Positions 21,305-33,209 are shown, counted from the first letter of the stretch. The stretch: DNA of 64,000 nucleotides from Hyaloperonospora brassicae (GCA_947650285.1 CANTFL010000049.1:24372-88371); one strand, 5' to 3'. The notes: generated by a model not told the origin, from the letters alone. A program made the numbers and translations.

Positions 21305-23836
21305 GTGGGGCTACATAACGTCACCCGCTTCACGATTATTGGCCGGCTGACTGCATATTTCCAAGAGCATATTGCTTCAAAATTTGAATTGGAGGATATG
21401 GATACGTGTACACCCAATTCCCTAACTTTTACTATGTGGCAATTGACAGTTAAGATGGCTGGCTGTCCTATATTTTTGCGCGGAATCGTATGCATTAATT
21501 GGTTTGGCGGACCTATCATTCTTAAGCACCCAGATGTTGATGGTCGTCCACAATGTCTATAGTGTGGGGACTTGAATCAAACCATGGCGAGATGTTCGTA
21601 TACAGATGAACAACTGGCCGGACCCGGCAGCAGGGTTGAAACGGACCGCGAAATTTCCGGTCTAAAGGATTTGGCCACGCCATTTAGCAGTTTGAAGGAG
21701 CTTAAAGAGGCGGCTGCGACCAGGTTAAAACAATAGCAGGACCAGGACAAAAAGAGGCAGGCGGCCGTGGAAACTACCTCGTCCATGGCAGGTGCGCGCA
21801 ACACACCCGAGACAAAGATACCTAGCGATGGCACTTCTCAGACTACCACGGATAACAGTGGGACTGCAACATTGCCCAAGAAGAGATGGGTGAAAGTCCC
21901 TATCCACAGGGGTAAGAAGCTCCAACCCCGTACGAAGACACCTGCCACGCGTAATACAGTGGCATCATCGTTTTTCGCAGGTCTCGATGAGCGGCCTGAG
22001 GACGCAGACGTTAGTCTACCGTCCGGTACACCCACCCTTCCTGTCGAAGATACGGTAGACCTCACGGCTGAGAACATTGTCAAGCCGTTCGATGTCCACC
22101 CGACTTTAACGACCGAGAAGGAATCGCTGCACGTATGTTCCTCGAAACCACCTAGACGGCGACCGACATCTCAACTTGTTATGCTCAAGCAGCGTGAACG
22201 ATCATCGTTACGAAAGGTATTGTCAGATGAAAATCTTGGCATGGGGATCTTGCTGCCGGAGGATTCTGTGGAACGCGTTATTCACACCCCTGCAATAGGG
22301 AATTGTCTGGCGATGGCGATCGCGCAAGCGGTGGCGGACCATGATCTGGTCGCCCAAGACACTGTTTTAAAGAACAGTACCGCTTGTATTAAGCGTGGAA
22401 TCTCTTAAACGGGTTTATTAAATTTTGACGAACAATTTACCCACTCTGACCGCACGAGGACGTTGGTAAATGTGTCTCGAGGCTGGGAAGGAATGGACGC
22501 TCGAAGTTTATCGAAACAATTTCAGTTGTACCTACATGAATACTCTGCGACACCATCGATCCACCTAGCAGTGATTTAGAAGCATAATTGAGAAAGTTGC
22601 GAAATTTTATCGATAGCGGCAAGCTTTCTGCAGCGTCAGATATTTGTACTTGCACACAATACAGATGACCTCCATTCCTGGGCCTGCTTCGTGTATCGTC
22701 TTAGCACGATTTCAAGGGGAGCCAAAATTTTCGAGACCGGACAACACGTACCACTGGAGATTGTCCAGTGCGCCCACGCGATCGCAGTTGCTAAATCTAC
22801 GGACAAAAACCCACCGTTTATTTTGAGATTCTGGGGATTTCACTACTCGGCTTACGTTCATACCCTGTCTCCAAGTGTTGATGCGTGCTCTCTTCTCGAC
22901 AAGACTAAAAAGGATCCCACGGTGCCGCAACAATAGGGATACAATGACGCCGTTATGCAGACTACAGAGCACCGGATCTTCACCGAGGTCGCTATCGACC
23001 CATCGTCAATTGGTCACGCAAGCTCCAATGGGTCTCAACTGGCGTTGCTTCCCTCTGCTTGGGACACCTATGATCGACCAATTGCTCAAAAGAGGGCACA
23101 CTCGACTACTCCTGCCGAAGGGGAACAAATTCGGCAAATTATGCGGACTAAGTTAGCGGGGGATGTTCAAGATGGGGAACCTGTTATGCAAGACTTCCCA
23201 CACAGCATCAGGTCATCGGATCTTCTGGACCCAAGAGCGGCCTGGACGGATATGTGGCGTATACATGGGGACGCCTGGCCGGTTTCGGCTACGGTCGCAT
23301 TTTCCCACGTGCACAGTAGCACAGACGAGTGGATTCAGGTGTCGCAGCGAAAGGCGCGGGCGCTTCTTTCCTTACTGCAAAGCTTCTCCTATTTGGAGGA
23401 GGTCCGCAATGCTATCGACGATCAGGTTTCTGAGAGCTGGACAGATGCCTGGAGACGTAGCTGTGTCCAAGCACGCTTGATTTCCTATCGCTCAAGGACG
23501 ACGCATCCTGCGACGTACCAGTGGTTGGATGCATGGACCGTCAAGCTCAAACGGCCAGCCCCATATAACCTGCCGGCTCTTAACGACAGCCGCGACGACT
23601 GGGTGCGCCTCCGCGCTAATGATTATGACAACGACCCGATCTTGAAACTATGTGACGTGAACTACAAATGTCGCTTAGGCAAGCATATTATTTGCGCCGG
23701 ATTTTACAAGAAAGAAATTCGAGGTCTACTTGGTCAGGAGGACTGTACGGATAACGAGGCTGTGCACCGTCTCGACCGTCACCTCGATGCTTATAAAACA
23801 GTGGGTCGGTATCGTGAAGCGTGCGCCTACTAAATC
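21305..23836 (+). pseudogene. LINE ORF1, distal part with degenerate knuckle and OTU-like protease
   Basis: One frame runs from 21305 to TAA/TAG near 23,833, broken by stops at about 21,560, 21,734, 22,406, 22,578, 22,587 and 22,934. Near 21,555 it has CL*CG...C, a broken CCHC knuckle. From about 22,280 it reads IGNCLAMAIAQAVAD (Cys at 22304-22306), later ESCEILSIAASFLQRQIFVL, then ILRFWGFHYSAYV (His at 22841-22843). That order (GNC-L helix, ELxxxAxxLxxxIxV strand, HY) is the layout of OTU-family cysteine proteases. The usual Asp before Asn-Cys is Ile-Gly here. The distal part (22,955-23,833) is charged and Trp-rich with no known domain. Confidence 0.6.
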
Positions 23837-24169
23837 TCACAATATGTAGTGGGGTAAGCTCGTGAGCTTGTTCGCCGGTGCTATAGAGCACGTAGCGGAG
23901 GAGAGCGGCCATCATTAATAAAGGCAGCCCAGCCTTAGGAACCGGAGCTCTTCTCCGGGGGGAGCGGTCACGGTCCTACGGACGCGTACGGCTGTCACAT
24001 CTATCTCCGGCGGACAAACCGTTCGGAGCAGTTTGACCGGGGTTCTCAACAATTAGAGAGAGTCAGACGGATTAATGTCAGAACGTCAGGGGATTCCGAG
24101 ACAAGTCCCGAGATAAATAGCTTGCTGCCTGGAGACGGACGCAGGTAGCGGACCGACCGCTTTGGGTAG

Positions 24170-25003
24170 CTGCAGGAGACTCATGTCTGCAGCCAGAGCA
24201 AGGTCGACGCCCTGACCTCTACCTGGGCCAAGTTATGGGGGCAACATCCTCGACCCGGTGGCCCCGCGTTGTCGTATTGAAGTATCATTGCACGACGGGC
24301 GGTTGAAGTGGCAATTTTACTTCACCCTTCTATAGCCGAGTCGACAGCCGCTTGGAACATTTCTTGCTGGTCAGATTGGGTCGTTGCAGATGAATGTGGA
24401 CCTTTTGCGGTTGGTGAATGTTAACGCGCCTAACAAACAATTCGATCGCGAAATGTTTTTCACTGCTTTACAGAGCTGGCCGTGGTCACAGAAAGCCACG
24501 ATTCTAGCGGGAGATTTTAATTGTGTTCAGAGTCCGACGCTTGACAGGATCGGTGGGGCACGGGCGGGGCGTCCCGGAAGCGCAGAGCTTCAGACTATTG
24601 TGGAGTCTGCCCATCTTATGGACGCACGCATTCTCAGCGTGGACGTCGAAGGCGATGGGTAGGAACCTGAACCTCTCGATTTTTTCACATACTGGGGTCC
24701 GTATGTGGCGAGTCGGATCGATCGTTTTTACGTGCCTCACGACTGGTCGTCGGTGGTACAATGGGTTTCTGTCGATGAACCGCAAGTTCATTCGGACCAT
24801 CAACGGGTGAGGTTGCAATTCGACGTCCAGGCCGTTACTCACGTTGCCCGGCGGAAGCACCGTCCAGTAACTTACCCCATCCGGTCGGCGCAGCTAGTCC
24901 GTGTTGTAGCGGAGTTACTGGTCACCCTGAAAGAAGAAGGAGTGGGGCATGGTGCGTCGACTTCGACTTGGGACGATACCGCTAAGCGTGCCTTAAATGT
25001 ATA
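24170..25003 (+). pseudogene. LINE ORF2, APE-type endonuclease
   Basis: Endonuclease motifs appear in order: LQETH (from 24170), VNVNAPN near 24,420, ILAGDFNCV with LDRIGG near 24,510-24,560, SRIDRFYVP near 24,710 and SDHQRV near 24,795. A frame change falls between the first motif and the rest, and TAG 24660-24662 interrupts. The GDFN and SDH motifs carry the catalytic Asp and His of the family and are intact. Confidence 0.8.
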
Positions 25004-25157
25004 AAGCGGCTCAACAAACGTATACTCCGGAGGCGAAATTCAGTTGTGCGCCGGGTCCAGGCCCAAAGCCGAGCGCATCGTCTGACACGCAAAGCGCTGA
25101 TAGACGTTACGGTGGAGGACGCTCGGGAGGAGCATTTGGTCCGATTAGGCAACTGGC

Positions 25158-27014
25158 TTGAGCGGACCATGGATCAACTACGGAGGGGTGTTAAGCGTGT
25201 GTCTATTTTTGAGAGGGACCAGACCATTTACCACTATTCGTCACATCAACGAAGCAGCATTTACGCACACGATGACGACTGCTGACCGGTTTGCTTCGGA
25301 ATGGCAGCCTATACTGGGAGTTGTGCACCATACACTACAGCGGCCGCAACTGGAGACTGCTTTTGATGCATTTGTTCAGGTTCCTGCCAATCGCTGTGTC
25401 TCGGCATTCGGCAATGGAATGCTTATGAAGACTATCAGCTTGAACGAAGTGATCAATGCATTGCGGGCCTAAACCGGCACAAAGCAGCGGGAAAGGATGG
25501 ACTTAATAACGATATTTCACGGACACTCAGGCGGTCATGGCTCCTGCTATGGTGGCCATTGGTAACGAGATACTTTGGGGCGGTGAACCTCCTCCATCCT
25601 TTTAGAATATCTCATTATTCCTTTGCGCATACAGGGCGACTCGCAGGATGCGATGGACTACAGGTCGATTGCTCTCATGCAAACTGGGTGCAAGATCTTC
25701 ACCAAAGTCATCACCACACGCGTTAAACGCTTTTTAAGGAAATTACTTGGTGATTCGCAGCAAGGCTTTGTGCAGGGGAGGCAGGTGCACAAGACTGCTA
25801 TGGTGATGATGGGCGTCCTCACCGCATCTTCAGCCAAAATCGAGGTGCCTTGAATGAGTAGCGAAGCTATTCTCTTGTTGGACTTCCGTAAGACCTACGA
25901 AACGGTTGCCCGAGATAACATACTCGTGACAATTACGAGGTTTGGGTTCTCGCCGGAATTTACCACAATGATCAGGAACATTCATACTGGAATCACGGCC
26001 CACTTCCTTGTGAACGGGGAGCTTTCGACTCCCCAAGAGGTGATTTCCGGTATTCGCCAAGGACGTCCCCTTGCGCCTATATTATTTATTATCGCGGCGG
26101 AAGTTCTCGCATTGGTGATTAATACTGATGAGCAGATCTCCGGCATCAAGGTGCCCAACGGAGATGGCACCAGACACAACGTCTCTGCTTACGTCGATGA
26201 TACGACTGTCTTCTTACATGAGGCAGCTCAACTACCGGCAGTGCTACGGATCATGGAGCAATTTGGCAAGCTTTCGGGCTTGCAGGTGAAACCGCGAAAA
26301 AGCAAGATTATATTTCTTAATATGGAGGTACACACGACGGAGTTCTGCCCTATTCCGGTACTTCAGCACGGGGATACGACGGGTTACCTGGGCTACTATG
26401 TTGGTACTGGAGAGGTCACGGACACAAAATAAGCAGCGCGAATTTGTAACGTGCAACGTCGCCTGGACATTGAGTCTCAACTCGCCACCACTCTTTCGCT
26501 TCGAGTGTCAATTTTGAACGTCATCATGTTACCGTCGATCTTGTTCACGGCGCCGGTCTTCAAGCTCCCGCGCTGGGCAGAACACCAGCTCCGTAATCTC
26601 CAGAAGCAATTTCCGTGGGACTGCTCAACCAGTACTGACGCTTCTCGCCACAATATTGCTCCAACGCTGCTGCATACTCCTCAACAAGCGGGTGGGGTCG
26701 GGCTGGCATCAACAAAGATTGGGTGCAAGACCCAGCGGGTGAAACAGGTCATCCTGTGGCTTACACAACGCAAGGACACATATTATGAGGCCTGGCAGGC
26801 ACGGATGTTTCGGGGATCTACAAAGCCCTGGACAGAGGGGGTGTCGCCACTCACCGAACGGAAACGACAGTCATCTCGATCCCGGCGAACACCCGGCAAT
26901 TGTGTGCAGCTGCTCCTCGGACCGTGGCTGTCCCCTAGTCTGCAGGATCCAGCCGAACGACAGCAGCGGGACATGACTGAGTTGGCGAACCTAGCATCCA
27001 CATCAATCAGTTGA
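25158..27014 (+). pseudogene. LINE ORF2, reverse transcriptase
   Basis: RT blocks lie in one frame: DYRSIALMQTGCKIFTKVI (from 25,650), [48 protein letters not shown], and the active site AYVDDTTVF (YVDD at 26190-26201), then [15 protein letters not shown]. Stops at 25,470, 25,851-25,853 and 26,430-26,432. Catalytic Asp residues are preserved. Confidence 0.88.
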
Positions 27015-27032
27015 CCTACGCCGTAGGAATGG

Positions 27033-28497
27033 GTGCTGGAGCTTTCACGGCCACTGCCTTGCTGTTCCCGGACCATGACACCGGAACAGGTACTGTTCTG
27101 GCCCACGTACTCAGGAACGGATAATCCGTGGATTACGGACCACCGAGGGTATTCTTTGTCCACCCGGAAGTATGCCAAAATTCTTCCATGCAGCACAGCG
27201 GAGCTGGCGCTGCAATGGACTGGGGTCCAGATATACTCTTTCATCATACCACCGGCTGAACTGGCATGCATCAACAGGCCAAACTGCGGCGTTGGGCGAT
27301 AGCGATACTGTTGAGTGCACCAAATATGGCAATAGGGGGCGGTCTGCAAGTGAGTTCGACCCTGCGACTATGGCACTCATCCGACCTCGTGAGGGTCTAT
27401 GACTGGAATTTTCTTTTGCCGGGTCGAATTTAGAACGTCGGAGCCAATACGTGTATTGAACAGAAAAATGTCATTCTGCTGGAGCAGGAGAGCGGTGGTC
27501 TCCATTGGGAAATTGCAGAAGACAACATCTTTAATCGACAAACAGCGACCGACTGTCAGACGCTCCGTCAGAGCGCAGCAGCGCGGAGAATTTACTTTTG
27601 TGCGCATCCGTTTCTTCACGGTCTTCCATGGAGTGTTCCGGACTCAATCGCGAACAAACACGTCCTGATAGAGTTGAAGACACAGCAATTTCGATGGTTT
27701 AAAGCAGCAGGAAGTGCATTAACTAAGACGGTGTTGCAACTCAAACAATCGGCAAGCCGGAGTCCTTAGCAACCCGGGGCAAAAGTCCAGACGCCAAACT
27801 CTCTCCAGGCACATGGCACGGAGCTCACGAAAATTAGGTATGGGTCTGCTATAGAGTGGGATTGCGGCAACTAAACACTTATTTTCCTGGGAGGCAGCAG
27901 TACCCCAGCTGTCGCAAGCTGCGGTGCTGCCAGGGAAAAAAAGAGACTCTTGAACACATCTTCCGGTCCTTCCCATGTGCGCAGGTCTGTTGGCAGAAAC
28001 TTATTTGCCATTGGCCGGGACAAAGTTGGTAGCTGAGCCATGTCAACGGATTTCTCCCAGCAATCGCCAGTAGGCATCCACCGTAACTATTCTCGGTTGT
28101 CTTAGAACGTATCGGGCAAGACCAACCTGACGAGGTACACGCGTACGCAACTGTATGGAAGCGGTTGTGGCGCATACTGAGCAGCGTGTGCTTTACTAGA
28201 TTATGGATACAGCGCAATCGGGTGACTTTCCACCAGGCGGAAGTTACACTCCACGATTGCGTCGAGAGATTTTGGCAAACAGGTATGCGGCAGCTCCGGG
28301 CAGTAGCAAAGCGGGAGTATGGGGGGGACGACACGAAAATTCAAGGAGCGCGTCTGTTAGTATGTCAACGACATTTAGACAGACAACTAGAAGATCAGTC
28401 GCCTAGGGAGACTAGCCCCGTACAATTAACGGGCGCGTCGAAGAAACTGGCGTTGTTAACCAGACTCAAGATATATCAGACATCCTACAACCATTAA
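27033..28497 (+). pseudogene. LINE ORF2, C-terminal Cys/His region
   Basis: Pieces in several frames match the LINE fragment at 57,920-59,310: GTDNPWITD...KYAKILPCSTAEL near 27,110-27,200; a KETLEHIF...CAQVCWQKL zinc-ribbon-like segment near 27,935-28,000; and RLWIQRNRVTFHQ...GMRQLRAVAKRE (28,199-28,310). This is the Cys/His region found after RT in many LINEs. Heavily frameshifted. Confidence 0.7.
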
Positions 28498-28500
28498 TGG

Positions 28501-31365
28501 TTAAAAAAGACACGTCTGCATCTCTCTGTCTATCTTTACTCCGAACATCTTCTAATAGTTCACCACATTCTTTTGCCGTCCCCTGTATCGTCTATATTAC
28601 GCCATTCGATTACCTCTACAAATAATACATGACATTTACCTTTCGAACGCGTTGATCTTATATGGTCCTCTTGTCGATCGATGACGCTTATGACGAATAG
28701 CCGCTACATTTTTAGTTTTATCTTTGATTATTTGAGCTGCAAATTTTATACCATTTTATACGTTGCGACTCAATTCGAATCGTATCACGACGATCGGTGC
28801 ACCTTTCATTCACCATAAACTATCCTAGCGGTAATTAGTGGCCAAATTATCTTCTGTGGGATATCGGCGGGATCCGCCATCACCATAAAATCAGTATGGT
28901 TAAGTATAAGGCCATTTTTGATATATATTCAGCATGTCTCTCGCCCAAAGTTTATCCGGTGGGGTGGTAACGTAAATTCTCATTTTTCTCGGTCCATCTG
29001 TTGGGATCTGTAGTAGATGGAGAGAGTGTGGTTAATGAATCTGATTATTATGCACGCGCCAGGCGAGTTTCGGTCACCCGCCTGGGGTCTCGTCAGTGGC
29101 TTTATCAATCTAAATGCGAGATCTTGCTCCATCCGGCTCTCAACGACTAAGAACATTCAAGAAATTAGTGTAACTACACAAATCACCCACTATAACCACC
29201 ACTTCTAGCAGCTGGAGCGTTTACCTGGAAGGACATGTCCGCTATGACAACTACATTTCCAACATGTTCTCCTCATGTTGATCTTTCAACCACGACGACT
29301 TGCAGGTAGATTGGTATGTAAGCCTTCGACCTTCTGGAAGAATCCTTGTCATATTCAGCAGACAAAGAGATTCGTTTCTACACCAGAACAAAATTCTAGA
29401 ACCATACAGGTTTTACCCAGGATCGCTTTTTGACCAACTCGATCGACAATACAAGCGTTGCAATGATACATTAGTGACCCATTTCATTTTCACTTACGTT
29501 TGTCTGCATATATCGTTATTTCACATATCAACACCGGATAATTCACACACAGTCTTCATTTCGGATCCCGTCGATGACACAAATTACCTCACGAGAAAAG
29601 GTAGTGTCAACGAGCAAGAGACTTAAGCTAGAATATGTGAAGCAACGCGCCTATTCATAATTAATCTTGCTCTTTGAATTAGTTTGTAGAAGCCATTGGT
29701 GTTAGGCATCAAAAATGTAACACACCATATGTGTTACATCTTTGATGCCTCAAATATTGACGGGTGCTAGTTGAAGCTCCATTTGGTCGAGAGACTATAA
29801 CTTAACATTCAATACAACTACAAAAATGTATAAACGCAGAAAGTCACGATCGTGACATTTGTTAATCGGATCAATTAGCTTGTTATTGCCTTGATCAGAT
29901 AATCAACTTTTTAACAAATTCATATATAATAGGGATAAAAAGGTCAGATCGTTTTAGTTTCTAAACAAGCATATAAAATAGTCTTAACCTGCTTTCAAAT
30001 TTAAGTGAAACGATGATTATGCGGCACGTAAAACTTACATGTACACTTATGAAAGCGCTTTTTAATCATGTTCGTATTCGGGAACACTTATTGACACAAT
30101 GTAATTAGAAAACGCAGCTATAACACGCCAGTATCTTCCAGCGTCCGCGATCGTCATGTTTCTTCCACCCGCAACATATTTAAGACCATCTGGACACGAC
30201 GAGATCTGTAGTGTTACGCGAGCATATCTTCTGTCATGTCGATAGCCTAAAGGCTTTGCACATTTAGACGATGTCGCCACATATATATCCACGATGCTCC
30301 ACGTCCGATCCACTAATGTACGATTTCGATTTATTGCTCAAGGTCTCAATGCAGATATCGCCTACCATAAGTGCTGCATTCAAGATATGAGAAGCAATTA
30401 GGACGTCAATTGTTGTCAAGCTTTGATTACTACCATCCATGTATTGAAATTTTGAAACACTGCGTTAATGACCGTCAGAATTTTCTTTCGGTCATTTGCA
30501 TCCCACAGGAGTTTTAGATTCAACTATATGGTCTGTTCGCGGTCGTCAAAATTCCCGATCAAGCGTTCAAAATGTCCATGCTGAGGGGATGTCAGTCCGT
30601 CTGAAATTGACATATTCGCCCGCAAAGTCGCCAAATTTTATCGTATAAGGAGCACAGCCGTTATTATAATCGCTTCCTCGCCTGGTGATCGTATTCCCCG
30701 CGGACATTACCATTTCCTTTATATTGGATGATGCGGCTTTCATAATGTGACTTTTACGTGTAAAGCGTGAAGTGTAACAGATGGATGGGATGCTAAGCAG
30801 ACTACTAAGTACTAATCATCCATAAATATCTGGTACATTGATCGCGTAAGTGCAGACTTGACATGGCTGGTCCAGCTCCTTGCTCGGTCTTCGTCCTCGA
30901 ATCATCGCACAAATGTAGTAAAGAAAGCTATCGCTGACACGAGGATACACATAGTAGTCACCTTTACACTCGGTGCGGATTCCGCAATTGTCAAAAGAGG
31001 TAGAATTAGTTTTCAATCTCCTTGTTATCATGACCGCACATGTCAAAGCGATATTAAAGCGATACTACCACCTATTCTTCCACCTCATTGGTATATAATT
31101 CTGGCAAATACACATAGATCATCTTCACGTTAGCGGTCTTCCGGCTTTATTCTGCTGTAATTGACTTCTTATGGACGCATCTAGAATAGCTGGCAGCAGT
31201 TCAATCGATTCTAATTATAATATCAAGCTGTTTTTATTGTTCAATCGCACCTCAATATTGATTGGCGACATGATTTCAGTATGAGTACTCCAAGGCTCAG
31301 CCCATGTAAAAAAACCAATATCGGTCACATTCTGCTGAAGCATGCTGCGAAGCATATCGCGTGTT
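28501..31365. other. AT-rich gene-free DNA
   Basis: About 2.9 kb without a recognisable gene or element. A long hairpin at 29704-29750 is listed separately. Confidence 0.5.
29704..29750. repeat. 47-nt hairpin with 21-bp arms
   Basis: Arms AGGCATCAAA+AATGTAACACA and TGTGTTACAT+CTTTGATGCCT pair at 20 of 21 positions around a CCATA loop. Isolated in AT-rich DNA; no LTR or transposase beside it. Confidence 0.9.
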
Positions 31366-31623
31366 TGTTAAAAGGTAGCGAAGCGTTGAAGTGAAGAACA
31401 CTTGTAGGTCGAAGCATCAAGACCAAAAGTGACTTATGTTATGAGTGTAACTCGTTCTTACCGTTGCTACTAATCTTTCTTATCGTTGCTACTCATCTTT
31501 CTTAGCGTTGCTTCTCAGCTTTCTGGATCATTTCTTCACTTCAACTGCCCCATTAACCTGATGTTCCTTTCCCATGTTCATTTCGTGTCCATAACATACC
31601 TGTCGCATCATATATTATTAACA
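31366..31623 (-). repeat. 3' LTR of Copia-2, with expanded 22-bp repeats
   Basis: 258 bp, TGTTAAAAGG to TTAACA. It is longer than its partner (213 bp) because a CGTTGCTACT-type 22-bp unit is present three times (31462-31483, 31484-31505, 31506-31527), against once in the other LTR. Confidence 0.88.
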
Positions 31624-32104
31624 CTCTCCATTGATGTGCACATTCATGCGTTGAATTGCTTACAACTTCAAGTTATGCCCTTGTAGAAAACCTGCATGCT
31701 TGGTACGCCCAAGAGCCTTCGTCAAGCCATCCGCAATCATCTCGTCTGTTGGCTTGTACTTACGCTCAATGACGCCCTCCTCAACCTTTTCGCGAAGGAA
31801 GTGAAACTTCACATCGATGTGCTTTGTTCTTGCATGAAAGAACGGATTCTTTGCCAGCGAAATGCAACCTTGGTTGTCTTCATATAAAGTTGTCGCCTCT
31901 CCAAGTTCAAAGCCAATATTGGACAGTAATAGACGTATCCATACCGCCTCTTGTGCTGCAGCAAACAATTCCATGTACTCAGCCTCGGTGCTGGAAGTTG
32001 CGACTGTCGGTTGCCGCTTCGACTTCCACGAAACCACGTTGCTGTGCAAATCGTGATGTGTTTGTGGGTGGGAATGAAAAAGTTTGTGCGGTGGGTAGTG
32101 TGTG

Positions 32105-32111
32105 GCCTCGG

Positions 32112-32166
<55 letters not shown>

Positions 32167-32177
32167 GGGTCGTGGCA
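32105..32177 (+). tRNA. tRNA-Phe (GAA), possibly a pseudogene or SINE head
   Basis: 73 nt fold as a cloverleaf: acceptor GCCTCGG/TCGTGGC, D arm GCTC-GAGC, anticodon arm TCAGA-CTGAAGA-TCTGA with GAA anticodon, T arm CCTGG-TTCGATC-CCGGG, discriminator A. A box (TAGCTCAGTTGG) and B box (GGTTCGATCCC) are intact and there is no intron. One acceptor pair is broken (T4 against T69). It sits inside the RNase H of Copia-2, so it was inserted with its flanks. It may be a displaced tRNA gene or the head of a tRNA-derived SINE. Confidence 0.8.
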
Positions 32178-32336
32178 CTTTTCTCTCGGCGTCACAGCCT
32201 TTCTCCTATCGTCCGTCTCGATGGCGCAGACATCGACATGACAGCATGTTGATACTGACGAGTGATGGCTTTGATGCCGTGTATGCCTCCAACAAACGAA
32301 TACCGCGACAGCGTAGAGAGGGAAATCCCGTTATAA

Positions 32337-32382
32337 TTAAGTGGCTTGGACGAACGAGCTTAAGTGGCTTGGACGAACGAGC
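32337..32382 (+). repeat. 23-bp tandem duplication downstream of the tRNA-Phe
   Basis: Two exact units beginning TTAAGTGGCTTGGACGAACG (32337-32359, 32360-32382), inside the segment inserted into Copia-2. Confidence 0.92.
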
Positions 32383-32769
32383 CGTTGCTTAGAGTCGCGT
32401 TGTTTGATAATGCAGCGCAAAGTAGGTGGTAAACCCCATCATACGTAATATGTCGTCGAGAGGCGAGGATCCAAGTCGCTTGCCCATGACGCGTCCGCAA
32501 ATCCTAGCAGATCTACCTTAACCTCGCCGTGAAATTTTATGCTGAAATCAGCTGTCGTTTTGAGGTATTTAAGCACACGCTTGACCGCAATCCAGTGGGG
32601 ATTCCCATATTTTCGCAATACTTAGCCACTTCTTCTACCGCGCGCATGATGTCTGGTCTAGTGCACGTTGCGACGTACATTAGTGCACCAACTAGCTCGC
32701 GGTAAGGCCACTTGGTCACGAATTCGGCATCCATCGCCAAATTAGTCATCTTTTCACCTTAATTTGACG

Positions 32770-32774
32770 GAGTG
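32770..32774. repeat. Target-site duplication GAGTG (left) of Gypsy-1
   Basis: Exact 5-bp match to 40727-40731, directly outside both LTRs. Confidence 0.93.
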
Positions 32775-33165
32775 TGTAACGGGGCAGCCCGTTACATGAA
32801 ATTGTCACTTTAAGGAAAGTGACAATAAAGAATATAAAGATGGATATTCATTAAAACAATATCACCAAAGTGGTGATATTGAAGGGTCGACCAAAGGGTC
32901 TGTTCATTGGTTGATATCGTGATGATATCAACCCACCAATCGCCGCAAGACGCGCGCAATGAGTGGTGACGAGACGTCACCATACATGCAGTTATATTAG
33001 TATAATTGAATTAAGTCAAACGAAGAGACAGTAGTTTAAAGACTTAATTTATTAATATAACAGTTCTACTTTTACCCTACCTACGCTTCCTCGCTTGCCA
33101 CGTGTACGTCCGTCGGGGCACCCAAATCCCTTGCGTTAAGTTACGCAAGGGTGTGCCCCGTTACA
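32775..33165 (+). repeat. 5' LTR of Gypsy-1
   Basis: Ends are TGTAACGGGG and CCCCGTTACA (10-bp perfect inverted termini). The first 22 nt are themselves a hairpin (TGTAACGGG, loop GCAG, CCCGTTACA). Further stems inside: TTGTCACTTT/AAAGTGACAA, AATATCACC/GGTGATATT, GTTGATATC/GATATCAAC, CCCTTGCGT/ACGCAAGGG. Confidence 0.96.
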
Positions 33166-33209
33166 CCTGGTAGCACTTTGTAGTCCTTCCAAGGACCACA
33201 TCATCCAAC

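Larger units (their letters stand above)
19690..28500 (+). mobile_element. Decayed LINE (non-LTR retrotransposon) with APE-type endonuclease and RT
   Basis: The order ORF1, endonuclease, reverse transcriptase and C-terminal Cys/His region is a LINE layout with no LTRs. The 5' end is set where proline/charge-rich coding begins after AT-rich DNA; the 3' end is just after the last coding similarity (stop near 28,495, then AT-rich). Neither end has a confirmed target duplication. Stops and frame changes interrupt every domain. The 3' part matches a second fragment at 57,920-59,310 (shared patterns KETLxHIF, CW, DNPW and KYxxIxPCS), which supports one family. Confidence 0.85.
31660..32749 (-). pseudogene. 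Copia-2 RT end and RNase H, split by an inserted segment
   Basis: 32749 downward reads YRELVGALMYVATCTRPDI, then HWIAVKRVLKYLK and FADASWASDLDPRLSTT (RNase H catalytic Asp) near 32,490. The domain then breaks off near 32,445 and resumes at about 32,049 with SNVVSWKSKRQPTVATSSTEAEY...EDNQGCISLAKNP...RTKHIDVKFHFLRE, ending at 31660. The intervening 390 bp is foreign and contains a tRNA-like gene. Confidence 0.85.

Noticed and set aside
32102..32195. Short frames across the tRNA-Phe locus
   Set aside because: The cloverleaf and both internal promoter boxes explain the sequence; the peptides are artefacts of tRNA sequence.
32036..32390. CGTTGCT direct repeat as target duplication of the tRNA-bearing insert
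   Set aside because: Only 7 bp and not exactly at the inferred borders. Could be chance.
33166..33185. TGGTAGCAC after the Gypsy-1 LTR as a primer-binding site
   Set aside because: The position is right, but I could not match it to a specific tRNA 3' end.
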